Below, piece after piece: positions 7,605 to 15,199 of a stretch of DNA of 34,901 bases. The first letter of the stretch is position 1; each line of letters starts with the position of its first letter. Source of the DNA: Mycobacterium sp. 1423905.2 (GTDB lineage: Bacteria; Actinomycetota; Actinomycetes; Mycobacteriales; Mycobacteriaceae); assembly GCF_001673155.1 (NCBI RefSeq), contig NZ_LZLE01000267.1:1-34901 (forward strand). The letters are read 5' to 3'. The position numbers were made by a program, and so were the translations under genes. The notes beneath the pieces were generated by a model. The model searched no databases and was not told where the DNA came from. It saw only the letters and a program-made list of their open reading frames with translations.

Positions 7605-8390
7605 TTACCGCGGTTGGTTTTCCACCCCTGGATACAGCTGTCCCGCCGGACCCGACGTCACGTATCCCCACATCTTGGTGGCCAAATGCGGAGCAAATAC
7701 CGCGCCATACAACACATTTCCGACAACGACGACAGCGACGATGGACAGGGCGGTCGACTGCAGCCGGGTCTTCGATACCCGGTCGGCCCACATCTCGACG
7801 ACGTTCCTTCCTTGCGAATCGGTCCGGCCGAGAAGGTACGTGAACACCATCATCTGCACACCCATCGCGATGGCGTCGTAGATCGGGTACTGGTGCTTGG
7901 TTCCCTCGAAGAGTGCGAGCCCGGGAATCACGTAGGCGTAATGAAAGACTCCGAGTCGTGCGCCGATGCCGGCGTTGAACAGCAGCGCCCACAGGAAGCC
8001 AACGACGAGGCCGACACCCAGCAGTGTGACCGGTCGACGCCAATGAAATCGGGCGCTCACCCACCGGCCGAGTGGTGCGCCGATGACGGCGGGCAACACG
8101 AAGTATCCGATGTAGCCGACGGGCACGGACGAGGGCAGCCCGCCCCAGGTCATGTTCAACGGCCACCACGACGGCATTCGGGGCAGCGCGGGCGGAAACT
8201 GCGCATACATCGCCCAGTCGTAGGGTGCCTCGATCCACGAGAAAGAGATCGCGGAGATGCACAGCAGAAGCAGGGGGTGTACCCGGCGGCCGCGGATACT
8301 CAAGTAGACGCCGGCGACGGTGAACAGGATGCCGCTGGCCCAGCCGAAGATCACGGCCGCCGTCAGCAATGGCGTCAGCCCGGCGCTCAT
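7605..8390 (-). CDS. AveC-like (spirocyclase family) integral membrane protein
   Basis: From the ATG at 8390 the product has 261 residues and about seven hydrophobic segments, starting with TAAVIFGWASGILFTVAGVYL. It carries family-type blocks such as SWIEAPYDWAMYAQFPP, and a conserved-looking HYAYVIPGLALFEG. I recognise it as the family named after Streptomyces AveC, which takes part in avermectin spiroketal formation. The mycobacterial members have no proven reaction. The ATG overlaps the stop of the upstream 38-residue ORF (ATGA), so it is probably translated by coupling. A longer in-frame start at 8519 would add 43 residues that read through the microprotein gene and look non-native. Its neighbour is a P450, so the pair may act on one substrate at the membrane. 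Confidence 0.8.
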   Translation of the reverse strand: MSAGLTPLLTAAVIFGWASGILFTVAGVYLSIRGRRVHPLLLLCISAISFSWIEAPYDWAMYAQFPPALPRMPSWWPLNMTWGGLPSSVPVGYIGYFVLPAVIGAPLGRWVSARFHWRRPVTLLGVGLVVGFLWALLFNAGIGARLGVFHYAYVIPGLALFEGTKHQYPIYDAIAMGVQMMVFTYLLGRTDSQGRNVVEMWADRVSKTRLQSTALSIVAVVVVGNVLYGAVFAPHLATKMWGYVTSGPAGQLYPGVENQPR

Positions 8391-8503
8391 GGGTTGCGGT
8401 CTTCGCGCGGGCTGCGCCGCGCCTCCGGGTCGAAACGGAGAACTAGGCCGACGATCATCACGATCAGCCCAAACAGTGTGCCGAGCATGATCAGCTGGCC
8501 CAT
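8387..8503 (-). CDS. 38-residue membrane microprotein
   Basis: A short gene with ATG at 8501-8503 and TGA at 8387-8389. The product begins MGQLIMLGTLFGLIVMIVG, forming one transmembrane helix (about residues 3-22). It ends in a charged tail rich in Arg, Asp and Glu (FDPEARRSPREDRNP). A strong site, GGAAGGGA, lies about 8 bases upstream, and the stop overlaps the AveC-like start by 4 bases. It is the first gene of the TetR-controlled operon. No homologous family is known to me. It could be a subunit or stabiliser of the AveC-like protein or the P450. The evidence for coding is the ribosome site, coupling and a sensible membrane topology. I have no conservation data. Confidence 0.75.
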   Translation of the reverse strand: MGQLIMLGTLFGLIVMIVGLVLRFDPEARRSPREDRNP

Positions 8504-8537
8504 ATCTGGTCCCTTCCAAGCCTGTCGACGCTGCAGC

Positions 8538-8555
8538 TAATAGTGGACACTATTA
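8538..8555. promoter_or_regulatory. Palindromic operator in the divergent promoter region (TetR site)
   Basis: TAATAGTG-GA-CACTATTA is a perfect 8-2-8 inverted repeat. It lies 35 bases before the microprotein start and 72 bases before the divergent TetR gene. Its size and AT-rich arms fit a TetR dimer, so it probably controls both directions. The binding protein is inferred from adjacency. Confidence 0.8.
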
Positions 8556-8626
8556 ATCGGCGGCTGGTCAAGGCCGACTATCGTGTGTGCGTCAGCCGCT
8601 GAGCGCGGTGCGAGGAGTGAGTAACC

Positions 8627-9292
8627 GTGGCCCAGCGAACGTCGCCCCAGAAGCGCAGCGGTGCCAAGGCGTCGGCTCAGCCGGCGCGCCGGCCACGCGG
8701 TGAGCCGCGACGGCTGTTACTCGACGCGGCACGCAACCTGTTCGCTCGCAAGGACTACCGAGCCACCACCACGCGCGAAATCGCCGAGACCGCGGGCGTC
8801 AGCGAATATCTGCTCTTCCGGCACTTCGGCTCCAAAGCCGGACTGTTCAGGGAGGCATTGGTCCGCCCGTTCACCGACATCGTCGACGAATTCAGCCGGA
8901 TTTGGCGGTCACTTGTCCCCGAAGAGACCAGTGAGGATGAGTTGGCCCGCCACTTCGTCGAACAGGTCTATGACGTCGTCGTCGAACATCGCGGCCTGCT
9001 TCTGACCCTCGTCGCCTCGGAGGCTTTCAGCGAGGACGAGATCGTCGAGGCCGGCATCGCGGACATCAGGCGCGCACTGGGTGTGCTGGGGCAGATCAGC
9101 ATCGAGGGCATGCAGTTGCGCGGGTTGCGCTTCAAGCAGCCCGACCTGCCGGCGCATTCGACGATGGCAATGATCGTCGGCATGGTCGCCTTGCAGTCAT
9201 CCTTCTTCGGAGACAGACAACCCTCGCGAGACGCCATCGTCGACGAACTGGTTCAAGCGACCCTGCACGGCTTTCTGCACCGCGGCGGCTGA
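8627..9292 (+). CDS. TetR/AcrR family transcriptional regulator
   Basis: A 221-residue TetR-type repressor. After a basic, disordered N-terminus (1-28), the DNA-binding domain covers about residues 29-75. It contains the helix-turn-helix TTTREIAETAGVSEYLLFRHFGSK. The rest is the helical ligand-binding and dimerisation domain, which does not reveal the ligand. It starts with GTG behind AGGAG (8613-8617). It diverges from the microprotein/AveC/P450 operon and shares with it a perfect palindrome (8538-8555), so it probably represses that operon and itself. A hydrolase gene follows in the same direction, after a GC-rich hairpin (9306-9325). Confidence 0.95.
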   Translation: MAQRTSPQKRSGAKASAQPARRPRGEPRRLLLDAARNLFARKDYRATTTREIAETAGVSEYLLFRHFGSKAGLFREALVRPFTDIVDEFSRIWRSLVPEETSEDELARHFVEQVYDVVVEHRGLLLTLVASEAFSEDEIVEAGIADIRRALGVLGQISIEGMQLRGLRFKQPDLPAHSTMAMIVGMVALQSSFFGDRQPSRDAIVDELVQATLHGFLHRGG

Positions 9293-9305
9293 AACGCCGC
9301 TCGAA

Positions 9306-9325
9306 CCGGCGCCCGACGGCGCCGG
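9306..9325 (+). terminator. GC-rich hairpin between TetR and hydrolase genes
   Basis: CCGGCGCC (9306-9313) pairs with GGCGCCGG (9318-9325) around CGAC. No T tract follows, so it may only attenuate transcription or stabilise the mRNA. Confidence 0.4.
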
Positions 9326-9367
9326 GGAGTTCTACGATGCACATCTGCGCAGTCGTAAGGAGCACGG

Positions 9368-10105
9368 ATGGCGCCGCCCGCGTTGGTTCTCGTTCACGGC
9401 GCCGGCCTGGCCGCCGATTCTTGGGCTCTCACTGTCGAGGCGATCCACCGGTCCGCGCCCGAGTTGACTGTCCTGGCTCTCGACATGCCCGGCCGCCGGA
9501 ACAAGCCGGGAGATCTCAAGCAAATGACCATCGCCGACTATGTCGACTCGCTCGTCGGCGACATCGAGGGCGCCGGCGTGGACGACATCGTCATCGCTGG
9601 TCATTCGGCGGGCGGCATGATGCTGCCCGGAGTGGTGAGCAAGTTGGGAGCCGCGCGAGTACGCGAAATGATCTTCGTCGCGTCATTCGTTCCACCCGAG
9701 GGCACCTCCATTGTGGACGGCACGCCGTGGCTGCTCGCGTGGGTCGCCCGACGGATCGTCAAGCGGAACGTGCCGAGCCCGACGCCGAAGTGGCTGGCGC
9801 GATTCATGTTCTTGAACGGAGTTCCCCCGCGCGACCGAAAATTTCTCGCCGGCAAGCTGTATGCGGAATCACTGCGCATCCTCACCGAGAAGGCGTCTCG
9901 ACGAGGAATGCCTGACGACGTCCCCCGCACCTGGATTTTGACCCTGCGAGATCGTGCGCTCAGCCCGAAGGTGCAGCGCAAATACATCGACGCGCTGGGC
10001 GGGGTGCAAGAAACTGTCACCATGGCCACCTGTCATTGCCCGATGATCAGCGAACCGGAGCGGCTGGCCGACATCCTTGTCGAGCGGTGCCGGCGCTACG
10101 GCTAA
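9368..10105 (+). CDS. Alpha/beta hydrolase
   Basis: A 245-residue alpha/beta-hydrolase-fold enzyme resembling the plant methylesterase/hydroxynitrile-lyase type. The oxyanion region is LVHGAG (8-13). The nucleophile elbow GHSAGG has S80. The likely acid lies in LRDRALSP (about 195), and the His is H223 in TCHCPM. No signal peptide is seen, so it is cytosolic. AAGGAG precedes the ATG. It lies downstream of the tetR gene in the same direction and may be part of the same regulon, cleaving an ester in the P450/AveC pathway. The substrate is not known. Confidence 0.88.
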   Translation: MAPPALVLVHGAGLAADSWALTVEAIHRSAPELTVLALDMPGRRNKPGDLKQMTIADYVDSLVGDIEGAGVDDIVIAGHSAGGMMLPGVVSKLGAARVREMIFVASFVPPEGTSIVDGTPWLLAWVARRIVKRNVPSPTPKWLARFMFLNGVPPRDRKFLAGKLYAESLRILTEKASRRGMPDDVPRTWILTLRDRALSPKVQRKYIDALGGVQETVTMATCHCPMISEPERLADILVERCRRYG

Positions 10106-10144
10106 GGCGGCGGTCTCAAAGCATCGAGCGTGCATTCATGGCCC

Positions 10145-10220
10145 CGAGCGTGCGCTCAAGGCGCAAATCCCGGCGATCGCCCGCCGTGGGCACACGATGG
10201 AAGCCCTTGACGCACACTCG
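10145..10220. repeat. 76-bp element with 18-bp terminal inverted repeats (copy 1)
   Basis: CGAGCGTGCGCTCAAGGC (10145-10162) is matched on the opposite strand by 10203-10220 (reverse complement CGAGTGTGCGTCAAGGGC), with 40 bases between. A further half copy, CGAGCGTGCATTCATGGC, precedes it at 10125-10142. The same arrangement occurs at 27743-27819. It looks like a REP/MITE-like palindromic unit in a 205-base intergenic gap. Confidence 0.65.
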
Positions 10221-10310
10221 GCGCGGCAGCAGCGGCAGCGAGCCTCGGCTAACCGTTACATATCCAGCCGCTGACGTAACGAGCAGCGGCCGGTCATAGA
10301 CTGACCCCTC

Positions 10311-11093
10311 GTGGGCATGCTCTTTGGTTTCGCGCCGTGGATCGTTTATTGGATACTGGTCGGAAACGTCCCGTTCGCCACCGCTGTCGGAGTCGCGCTG
10401 TTGATCTCCCTGGCGGTGTTCGCGGTCGGGCGCACCACCGGCAAACCGGGCAGAACCCTCGAAATCGGCGCGGTCGCAACGTTTGTGGTGTTGACGGTGC
10501 TGACGTTCGCGCTCAGCGAGTCGTTCATCCAGCGGTGGATACAGCCGCTGAGCAACCTCGGCATCTTCCTGGTCGCGTTGGTCGGCGTGTTGATCGACAA
10601 GCCCTTCGTGCGCGAGTTCGCCGCCGCCGAGCAGCCGCCCGACGTCGTCAAGACAGAGCTGTTCCGGCGCATCACCAAGACGTTGACCTGGATATGGGTG
10701 GCAGCCTTCGCCGGCATGACCGTGTCTTCGGCGATCCCGCCCATCGTGCAAGGTGACGCGACGATCCTGGACACCAAGACGCCCTTGTCGTTCGTCTGCT
10801 ACTGGGTCATCCCGTTCACGCTGCTCGGCCTGGCCGCCCTCGCCTCGCGCTACCTGCCCGAACGGATGCTGTCCGGTATCGACGACATGGAGCGGGAAAC
10901 CTCGTTCGTCGCCTACGACGAGGCGACCATCGACGAGCTCTACTACCTCGCCCAAGAGCACGCCAACCGCGAAGTCGGGCCAGGCAAGGAGGCCTACAAT
11001 GTCAAAGTCGGGGGGATGGGGACTCCCCTGACCGGCGACGAATCGCGGAAATCCTGGCCCTCGACGTACAAGGTGCGCGATAAGCGCCGGTAA
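10311..11093 (+). CDS. Conserved-type integral membrane protein, function unknown
   Basis: A 260-residue protein with about six hydrophobic segments: around residues 8-38 (two), 52-70, 80-96, 123-146 and 158-180. They are followed by a hydrophilic, probably cytosolic tail of about 75 residues rich in charged amino acids. I do not recognise a family. It starts with GTG, and a second ATG lies at residue 3. No clear ribosome site is visible (the bases before it read CTGACCCCTC), so either start is possible. It stands alone between the hydrolase and the phytase-like lipoprotein. No counterpart in the H37Rv Rv1056 region comes to mind. Confidence 0.8.
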   Translation: MGMLFGFAPWIVYWILVGNVPFATAVGVALLISLAVFAVGRTTGKPGRTLEIGAVATFVVLTVLTFALSESFIQRWIQPLSNLGIFLVALVGVLIDKPFVREFAAAEQPPDVVKTELFRRITKTLTWIWVAAFAGMTVSSAIPPIVQGDATILDTKTPLSFVCYWVIPFTLLGLAALASRYLPERMLSGIDDMERETSFVAYDEATIDELYYLAQEHANREVGPGKEAYNVKVGGMGTPLTGDESRKSWPSTYKVRDKRR

Positions 11094-11156
11094 ACGTTGC
11101 GGCATCCGGATTTTCGCTTGGCTGCCGTACACCAGCGTGACAACTTCGCTTGCTAA

Positions 11157-12755
11157 ATGATGCGCATGACACACAAATGGTGGGTCGCGGCCGCCGCGGC
11201 TCTGCTGGTTTCGGCCTGCTCGTCGAGCAGCACGTCGGACCCGAGAGCGGCCTTGTCGAGCGGGGTCGAACTGCGGACGGCGCCGGGGACGGCGCTGACT
11301 GTCGGCCCGGCCCAGATGTTGGCCGCGACGGGCGGCGCGACACCGGTTGCGTTCGGTAAACCGGCGCACGGCAGCATCGCCTACGGCCCCAACGGGGCGA
11401 TGGTCTACACCCCGGACGCCGGCTTCTCCGGCACCGATCAACTTCCCGTCACCATCAGTCGCGCCGTCAAGCTGTACGCCGAGAACCAATTGCCGCTGAC
11501 CACCATCGGCAGCGTCGCTGTCAAGGCCGCGGCGCACGGCTCGGCAATCGCCGCGGTGCCCGGTAGCTCCGACGAGATCTACGGCTTGACTGATCGCGGA
11601 CCTAACGTCGACGGGCGCACCCCGAACGAAAAGGTGCTGCCGGTACCCGACTTCCATCCGCAGATCGCCAAACTCAAGCTGGTGGACGGCGTCGCGACGG
11701 TGGAACGGACCATTACCCTGCACGGCCCGGACGGTTCGCCGCTGGTCGGGTTGGTAGAACCGCGCGGTGGGACCGGGGAGGCGCTTGTCGACCTCAACGG
11801 CACGCCGCTACCACCCTCGGACTACGGCGTCGATCCCGAAGGCCTGGTCGCCAGGCCCGACGGGACCTTCTGGATCGCCGACGAATACGGCCCGTACATC
11901 ATTCATTTCGACGCGAACGGGCAAGAACTGGAACGACTTTCACCCTTCGACGGGACATTGCCGCGGGAATTGTCACTGCGCCTGCCTAATCGGGGTCTGG
12001 AAGGACTGACCATCACCCCGGATGGCACCACGTTGGTCGGGATCATGCAGTCGGCGCTGCAAACCCCGGGTCTCACGGGTCCGGCGACCAACGTCCCGGT
12101 CGTGCGCATCGTGACCATCAATCTCCTCAACCGGGACAACGTGCACGAATACCTGTATCCGCTGGCGAATCCGCAAGAGTCGAACGTTGCGGTATCCGAC
12201 ATCACCGCGCTAAATGCCACCACCTTCCTGGTCGATGAGCGCGACAACAAATTCGCCCCGGCCGGGAACAAGAAGGTCTATCTCGCCGATGTCAGCTTGG
12301 CCACCGACGTCGGTCCCCGCTCCACGGTGCCCAACGGGTCCTATCAAGCCGATGGTGGCGGCCTGCTCATCAACGGCGCTCCGATCGAGACGTTGGTCGG
12401 CGGCAGTACCGACGCGGACGCCGTCGTGAAGTTGAAGATCATCGGGGTGACCGCGGCCGCCAAGACGTTGAAGCTGGATGTCGGCGCTTTGTTGCGTTCG
12501 CTGTCTCCCCACGGCGACTTCTTTGGGCACGACAAGATCGAAGGCATGATCAGTCCCGACGGCGGCGACACGTTAATCCTTGCCAATGACAGCGATTTCG
12601 GCCTTGCCGGGCTGGCGTCGGACACCCCGCCTTTCGCGCTCAAGCCCAAACTTTTGCCCAACGGCGCCCAGGACAATGGTGAGTTCTTGATCGTCGACAC
12701 CACCAAGGTGTCCGTCAAACCGGAATCAGCGACGATTCGAATAAGGGTCGGCTGA
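11157..12755 (+). CDS. Lipoprotein with Ig-like and esterase-like phytase domains
   Basis: A 532-residue exported lipoprotein. The signal peptide ends in the lipobox LVSAC with C21. Next is an Ig-like bacterial domain (about residues 35-105; GSIAYGPNGAMVYTPDAGFSGTD is its typical strand pattern). A large beta-propeller-like 'esterase-like activity of phytase' domain follows (about 120-520), with ADEYGPYI, GLEGLTITPDG and a late DKIEGMISPDGG block. Such proteins are cell-surface phosphatases or esterases and the substrate is unproven. The ATG has no strong ribosome site, and another ATG lies at residue 4. The downstream minus-strand gene ends only 10 bases away, so the two are convergent. Confidence 0.85.
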   Translation: MMRMTHKWWVAAAAALLVSACSSSSTSDPRAALSSGVELRTAPGTALTVGPAQMLAATGGATPVAFGKPAHGSIAYGPNGAMVYTPDAGFSGTDQLPVTISRAVKLYAENQLPLTTIGSVAVKAAAHGSAIAAVPGSSDEIYGLTDRGPNVDGRTPNEKVLPVPDFHPQIAKLKLVDGVATVERTITLHGPDGSPLVGLVEPRGGTGEALVDLNGTPLPPSDYGVDPEGLVARPDGTFWIADEYGPYIIHFDANGQELERLSPFDGTLPRELSLRLPNRGLEGLTITPDGTTLVGIMQSALQTPGLTGPATNVPVVRIVTINLLNRDNVHEYLYPLANPQESNVAVSDITALNATTFLVDERDNKFAPAGNKKVYLADVSLATDVGPRSTVPNGSYQADGGGLLINGAPIETLVGGSTDADAVVKLKIIGVTAAAKTLKLDVGALLRSLSPHGDFFGHDKIEGMISPDGGDTLILANDSDFGLAGLASDTPPFALKPKLLPNGAQDNGEFLIVDTTKVSVKPESATIRIRVG

Positions 12756-12765
12756 GCCGGCGCTC

Positions 12766-13275
12766 TCAGTCCGCAGGGCGAAGCAGAAATATTCTGATCT
12801 CGCGGGGGGCGCACCTGGTCGCGTAGCGCGCGTAGCCGGCGTAGTAGTCCACGGCGGTCTCCCAAGCGGCGGCACGCCGCTCACCGGTCAGCAGCTCGGC
12901 CCGGTATCGCTTGGGCGATTCTTTGAATTGCACTGTGCACTCCGGGCGGGCCAGCAGATTGGCGGTCCAAGCCGGATGATGCGGCCGCCCATAGTTCGAC
13001 CCGATCGCCAACAAGCCCTCGGGCACCTCGATGAGGGCGAGCGGTTGGGTGCGCGGCTGCCCCGACTTGGCCCCCGTCGACTTAACCAGCCCGACTTTGT
13101 CCAACCCGGCACAGCTTAACCGTCCTCCGGTTCGCGGGATCACCGCTTTGTCGATACGCGGCGCAAGGTGCAGCAGGAATTGGTACCCGACCGGCGACAT
13201 CAGGCCCCGCTCCAGGATCGCCTCGTCCCATCGCAACCGGCGCCCGCGGATTGGGCTGTCCCGTCTGAGCGCCAT
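12766..13275 (-). CDS. Nitroreductase-family deazaflavin (F420)-dependent oxidoreductase, Ddn-like
   Basis: The product is 169 residues from the ATG at 13275, or 144 from the ATG at 13200. The shorter form has the better ribosome site (TGGAGCGGGG). It matches the Ddn/DUF385 family: GGRLS, VGLVKSTGAKSGQPRTQPLALI, the GSNYGRPHHPAWTANLLARP core, and the end VDYYAGYARYATRCAPREIRIFLLRP. These small split-barrel proteins bind F420H2 and reduce quinones or other acceptors at the membrane. A much longer open frame reaches 13764, but it covers the divergent dienelactone hydrolase start and is not coding. It diverges from the DLH/DUF6295/DUF427 operon. Confidence 0.88.
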   Translation of the reverse strand: MALRRDSPIRGRRLRWDEAILERGLMSPVGYQFLLHLAPRIDKAVIPRTGGRLSCAGLDKVGLVKSTGAKSGQPRTQPLALIEVPEGLLAIGSNYGRPHHPAWTANLLARPECTVQFKESPKRYRAELLTGERRAAAWETAVDYYAGYARYATRCAPREIRIFLLRPAD

Positions 13276-13386
13276 GGGCCGAACGCTACTCGATTTGCTG
13301 CCCGACCACACCAGCTTGTTTCCGATACGTTGGTTCCCGGTGGGCGGCCCGATCCGTCGGGCGCCAGCGAAACGAGGAGCATCGCG

Positions 13387-14142
13387 ATGACCGCAAGCAG
13401 CCCGGACGCCATTCGCGCAGAGACCATGACCATCACCGGCCACGACGGCGACGAGATCGAGGCTTATCGGGCCATGCCGCTGGCGGACGGATCGCGCGGC
13501 GGGATCGTCTGGATCCACCACATGCCCGGATATGACCGGGAGACAAAAGAATTCGTGCGGCGACTCGCCGACGGCGGCTACCACGTGGTGGCCCCCAATC
13601 TGTATTCCCGCGAGGCCCCCGGCGCCGACCCGGACGACGCGGCGGCCGCGGCGCGGGCGGCCGGGGGAGTGCCCGACGAGCGGCTGGTCGGTGATGTCGC
13701 CGGCGCGGTGCAACACCTTGGCTCGTTGCCCGGCGCCAACGGCAGATTCGGCGTCATCGGGCACTGCTCAGGCGGGCGGCACGCCTTCCTGGCCGCCTGT
13801 TCGTTGCAGCTACACGCCGCAGTGGATTGCTACGGCGGCTTTGTCGTCGAGGACCCGCCCGAACGAGTGCCCCGGGCTATCAAGCCAATCCTTCACCTGG
13901 CGCCGCAGCTGAGTTGTCCGCTGCTGGGGCTATTCGGTGTCGACGACCCGTTCCCGGCGCCGCCGGCGGTGGCCGCCTTGGCCGACGAACTGACCAGGTT
14001 GGACAAACCGCACGAGTTCACCTCGTACGAGGGCGCCGGTCACGCGTTCTTCTCCGTTGACCGTCCCGCCTACCGCCCCGATGCGGCAGTGGACGGCTGG
14101 CGCCGCATCGACGCATTCTTCGCTACCAACCTCAAAGGCTAG
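13387..14142 (+). CDS. Dienelactone hydrolase family protein
   Basis: A 251-residue alpha/beta hydrolase of the dienelactone hydrolase family (carboxymethylenebutenolidase type), which opens lactone rings in aromatic degradation. The nucleophile is the family's cysteine, C127 in GHCSGG. The acid is D186 or D187 in FGVDDPF, and the His is H219 in GAGHAFF. WIHHMPGYD forms the oxyanion-side loop. It starts at the ATG after GAGGAGC. The open frame continues upstream to 13168 but lacks a ribosome site there. It is the first of three closely packed genes with DUF6295 (12-base gap) and DUF427. The true substrate is unknown. Confidence 0.92.
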   Translation: MTASSPDAIRAETMTITGHDGDEIEAYRAMPLADGSRGGIVWIHHMPGYDRETKEFVRRLADGGYHVVAPNLYSREAPGADPDDAAAAARAAGGVPDERLVGDVAGAVQHLGSLPGANGRFGVIGHCSGGRHAFLAACSLQLHAAVDCYGGFVVEDPPERVPRAIKPILHLAPQLSCPLLGLFGVDDPFPAPPAVAALADELTRLDKPHEFTSYEGAGHAFFSVDRPAYRPDAAVDGWRRIDAFFATNLKG

Positions 14143-14154
14143 GAGCCGCAACGC

Positions 14155-14427
14155 ATGTGCACTCATCTGTCCGAACACCTCGACATCGATGGCAGCGGCA
14201 AAGGCGCAACCGGCTGGTTCGGCGCCAACCGCGCGACGGTGTACGTCGACCACCCGGTGCACGCCCCGTATGCCCACACCGTCAACATCGACGTCATCAA
14301 TCCCGAACTCGGCCCGTCTGCGCGCGTGGCGCTGGAACTGACCGAGGAGAGCGCCCTGGCGCTGGCCGATGCCATCCGCAAGGCGATCTCGCACGCACCG
14401 GCCGGCTTGGCCTCGAAACACCAATAG
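14155..14427 (+). CDS. DUF6295-type small protein
   Basis: A 90-residue protein without signal peptide or membrane segment. It begins MCTHLSEHLDIDGSGKGATGWF and contains VYVDHPVHAPYAHTVNIDV and a final helix with ALADAIRKAI. I recognise it as an actinobacterial family of unknown function (DUF6295). TAGGAGCC precedes the ATG. It sits between a dienelactone hydrolase and a DUF427 gene with gaps of 12 and 7 bases, so the three are surely co-transcribed. Its several His and Cys residues near the N-terminus could bind metal, but that is only a suggestion. Confidence 0.85.
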   Translation: MCTHLSEHLDIDGSGKGATGWFGANRATVYVDHPVHAPYAHTVNIDVINPELGPSARVALELTEESALALADAIRKAISHAPAGLASKHQ

Positions 14428-14434
14428 GCGCATC

Positions 14435-15199
14435 ATGACCACGGACTATCCTCAAGCGGCCGCTACCCGCGGCAGAATCGAACCCGCACCGCGCCGAGTG
14501 CGCGGCTATCTGGGCAACGACCTGGTGTTCGACACCACCGCCGCCCGGTATGTCTGGGAAATCCCTTACTACCCAGCCTATTACGTGCCGCTGGCAAACG
14601 TGCGCGCCGACTTCCTACGCGACGAGGACCACTTCCAGAAGGTGCAGTTCGGTCCGTCCCGACTGTATTCGTTGGTCGGACCTCGACAGGTCCACCCGTC
14701 GGCGGCAAGGGTTTTCGACGCTGACAGCGACAGTCCCCTGGCGGGTATGGTGCGATTCGAGTGGAATCCGTTGCGGTGGTTCGAAGAAGACGAACAGATC
14801 TACGGCCATCCCCGCAACCCGTATTCGCGGGTCGATGCGTTGCGGTCGCATCGACATGTGCGCGTGGAACTCGACGGTGTCGTGCTGGCCGATACCCGAT
14901 CGCCGGTTCTGTTGTTCGAAACCGGGTTGCCCACACGGTATTACATCGACCCCGACGACGTCGCCTTCGAACATCTGGAAGCCAGGTCGACGCAGACGCT
15001 GTGCCCGTACAAGGGGGTGACGTCGGCTTACTGGTCGGTGCGCGCGACGGAGCGGCTGCACGCGGACCTGGCCTGGAGCTACCACTACCCGTTGCCGGCG
15101 GTCGCCCCGATCGCCGGGCTGGTGGCGTTTTACAACGAGAAGCTGGACATCAGTGTCGACGGTGTGGCGCTGCAGCGCCCGCAGACCCAGTTCAGCTGA
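14435..15199 (+). CDS. DUF427 domain protein, Rv1056-like
   Basis: A 254-residue soluble protein with two DUF427-like halves. The first is about residues 20-130 (VRGYLGNDLVFDTTAARYVWEIPYYPAYYVPL). The second is about 135-250 (HVRVELDGVVLADTRSPVLLFETGLPTRYYIDPDDV, then CPYKGVTSAYWSV). The domain folds as a small beta-barrel of unknown role. The ATG at 14435 gives exactly the length I recall for Rv1056. An upstream in-frame ATG at 14369 lies inside the DUF6295 gene and is rejected. Last gene of the DLH operon. An imperfect 12-bp inverted repeat follows at 15233-15278 and may end the transcript. Confidence 0.9.
   Translation: MTTDYPQAAATRGRIEPAPRRVRGYLGNDLVFDTTAARYVWEIPYYPAYYVPLANVRADFLRDEDHFQKVQFGPSRLYSLVGPRQVHPSAARVFDADSDSPLAGMVRFEWNPLRWFEEDEQIYGHPRNPYSRVDALRSHRHVRVELDGVVLADTRSPVLLFETGLPTRYYIDPDDVAFEHLEARSTQTLCPYKGVTSAYWSVRATERLHADLAWSYHYPLPAVAPIAGLVAFYNEKLDISVDGVALQRPQTQFS

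Noticed and set aside
8391..8519. Longer AveC-like start at 8519
   Set aside because: The extra 43 residues are polar, do not fit a membrane protein, and overlap a better-supported 38-residue ORF in another frame.
10116..11723. 535-codon open frame on the minus strand
   Set aside because: It is antisense to the membrane-protein and lipoprotein genes, has Arg/Gly/Asp/Val-rich composition typical of high-G+C shadow frames, and shows no family motif or ribosome site.
13276..13764. N-terminal extension of the Ddn-like gene to 13764
   Set aside because: It runs through the divergent promoter and into the dienelactone hydrolase gene. The family homology starts only around 13200-13275.
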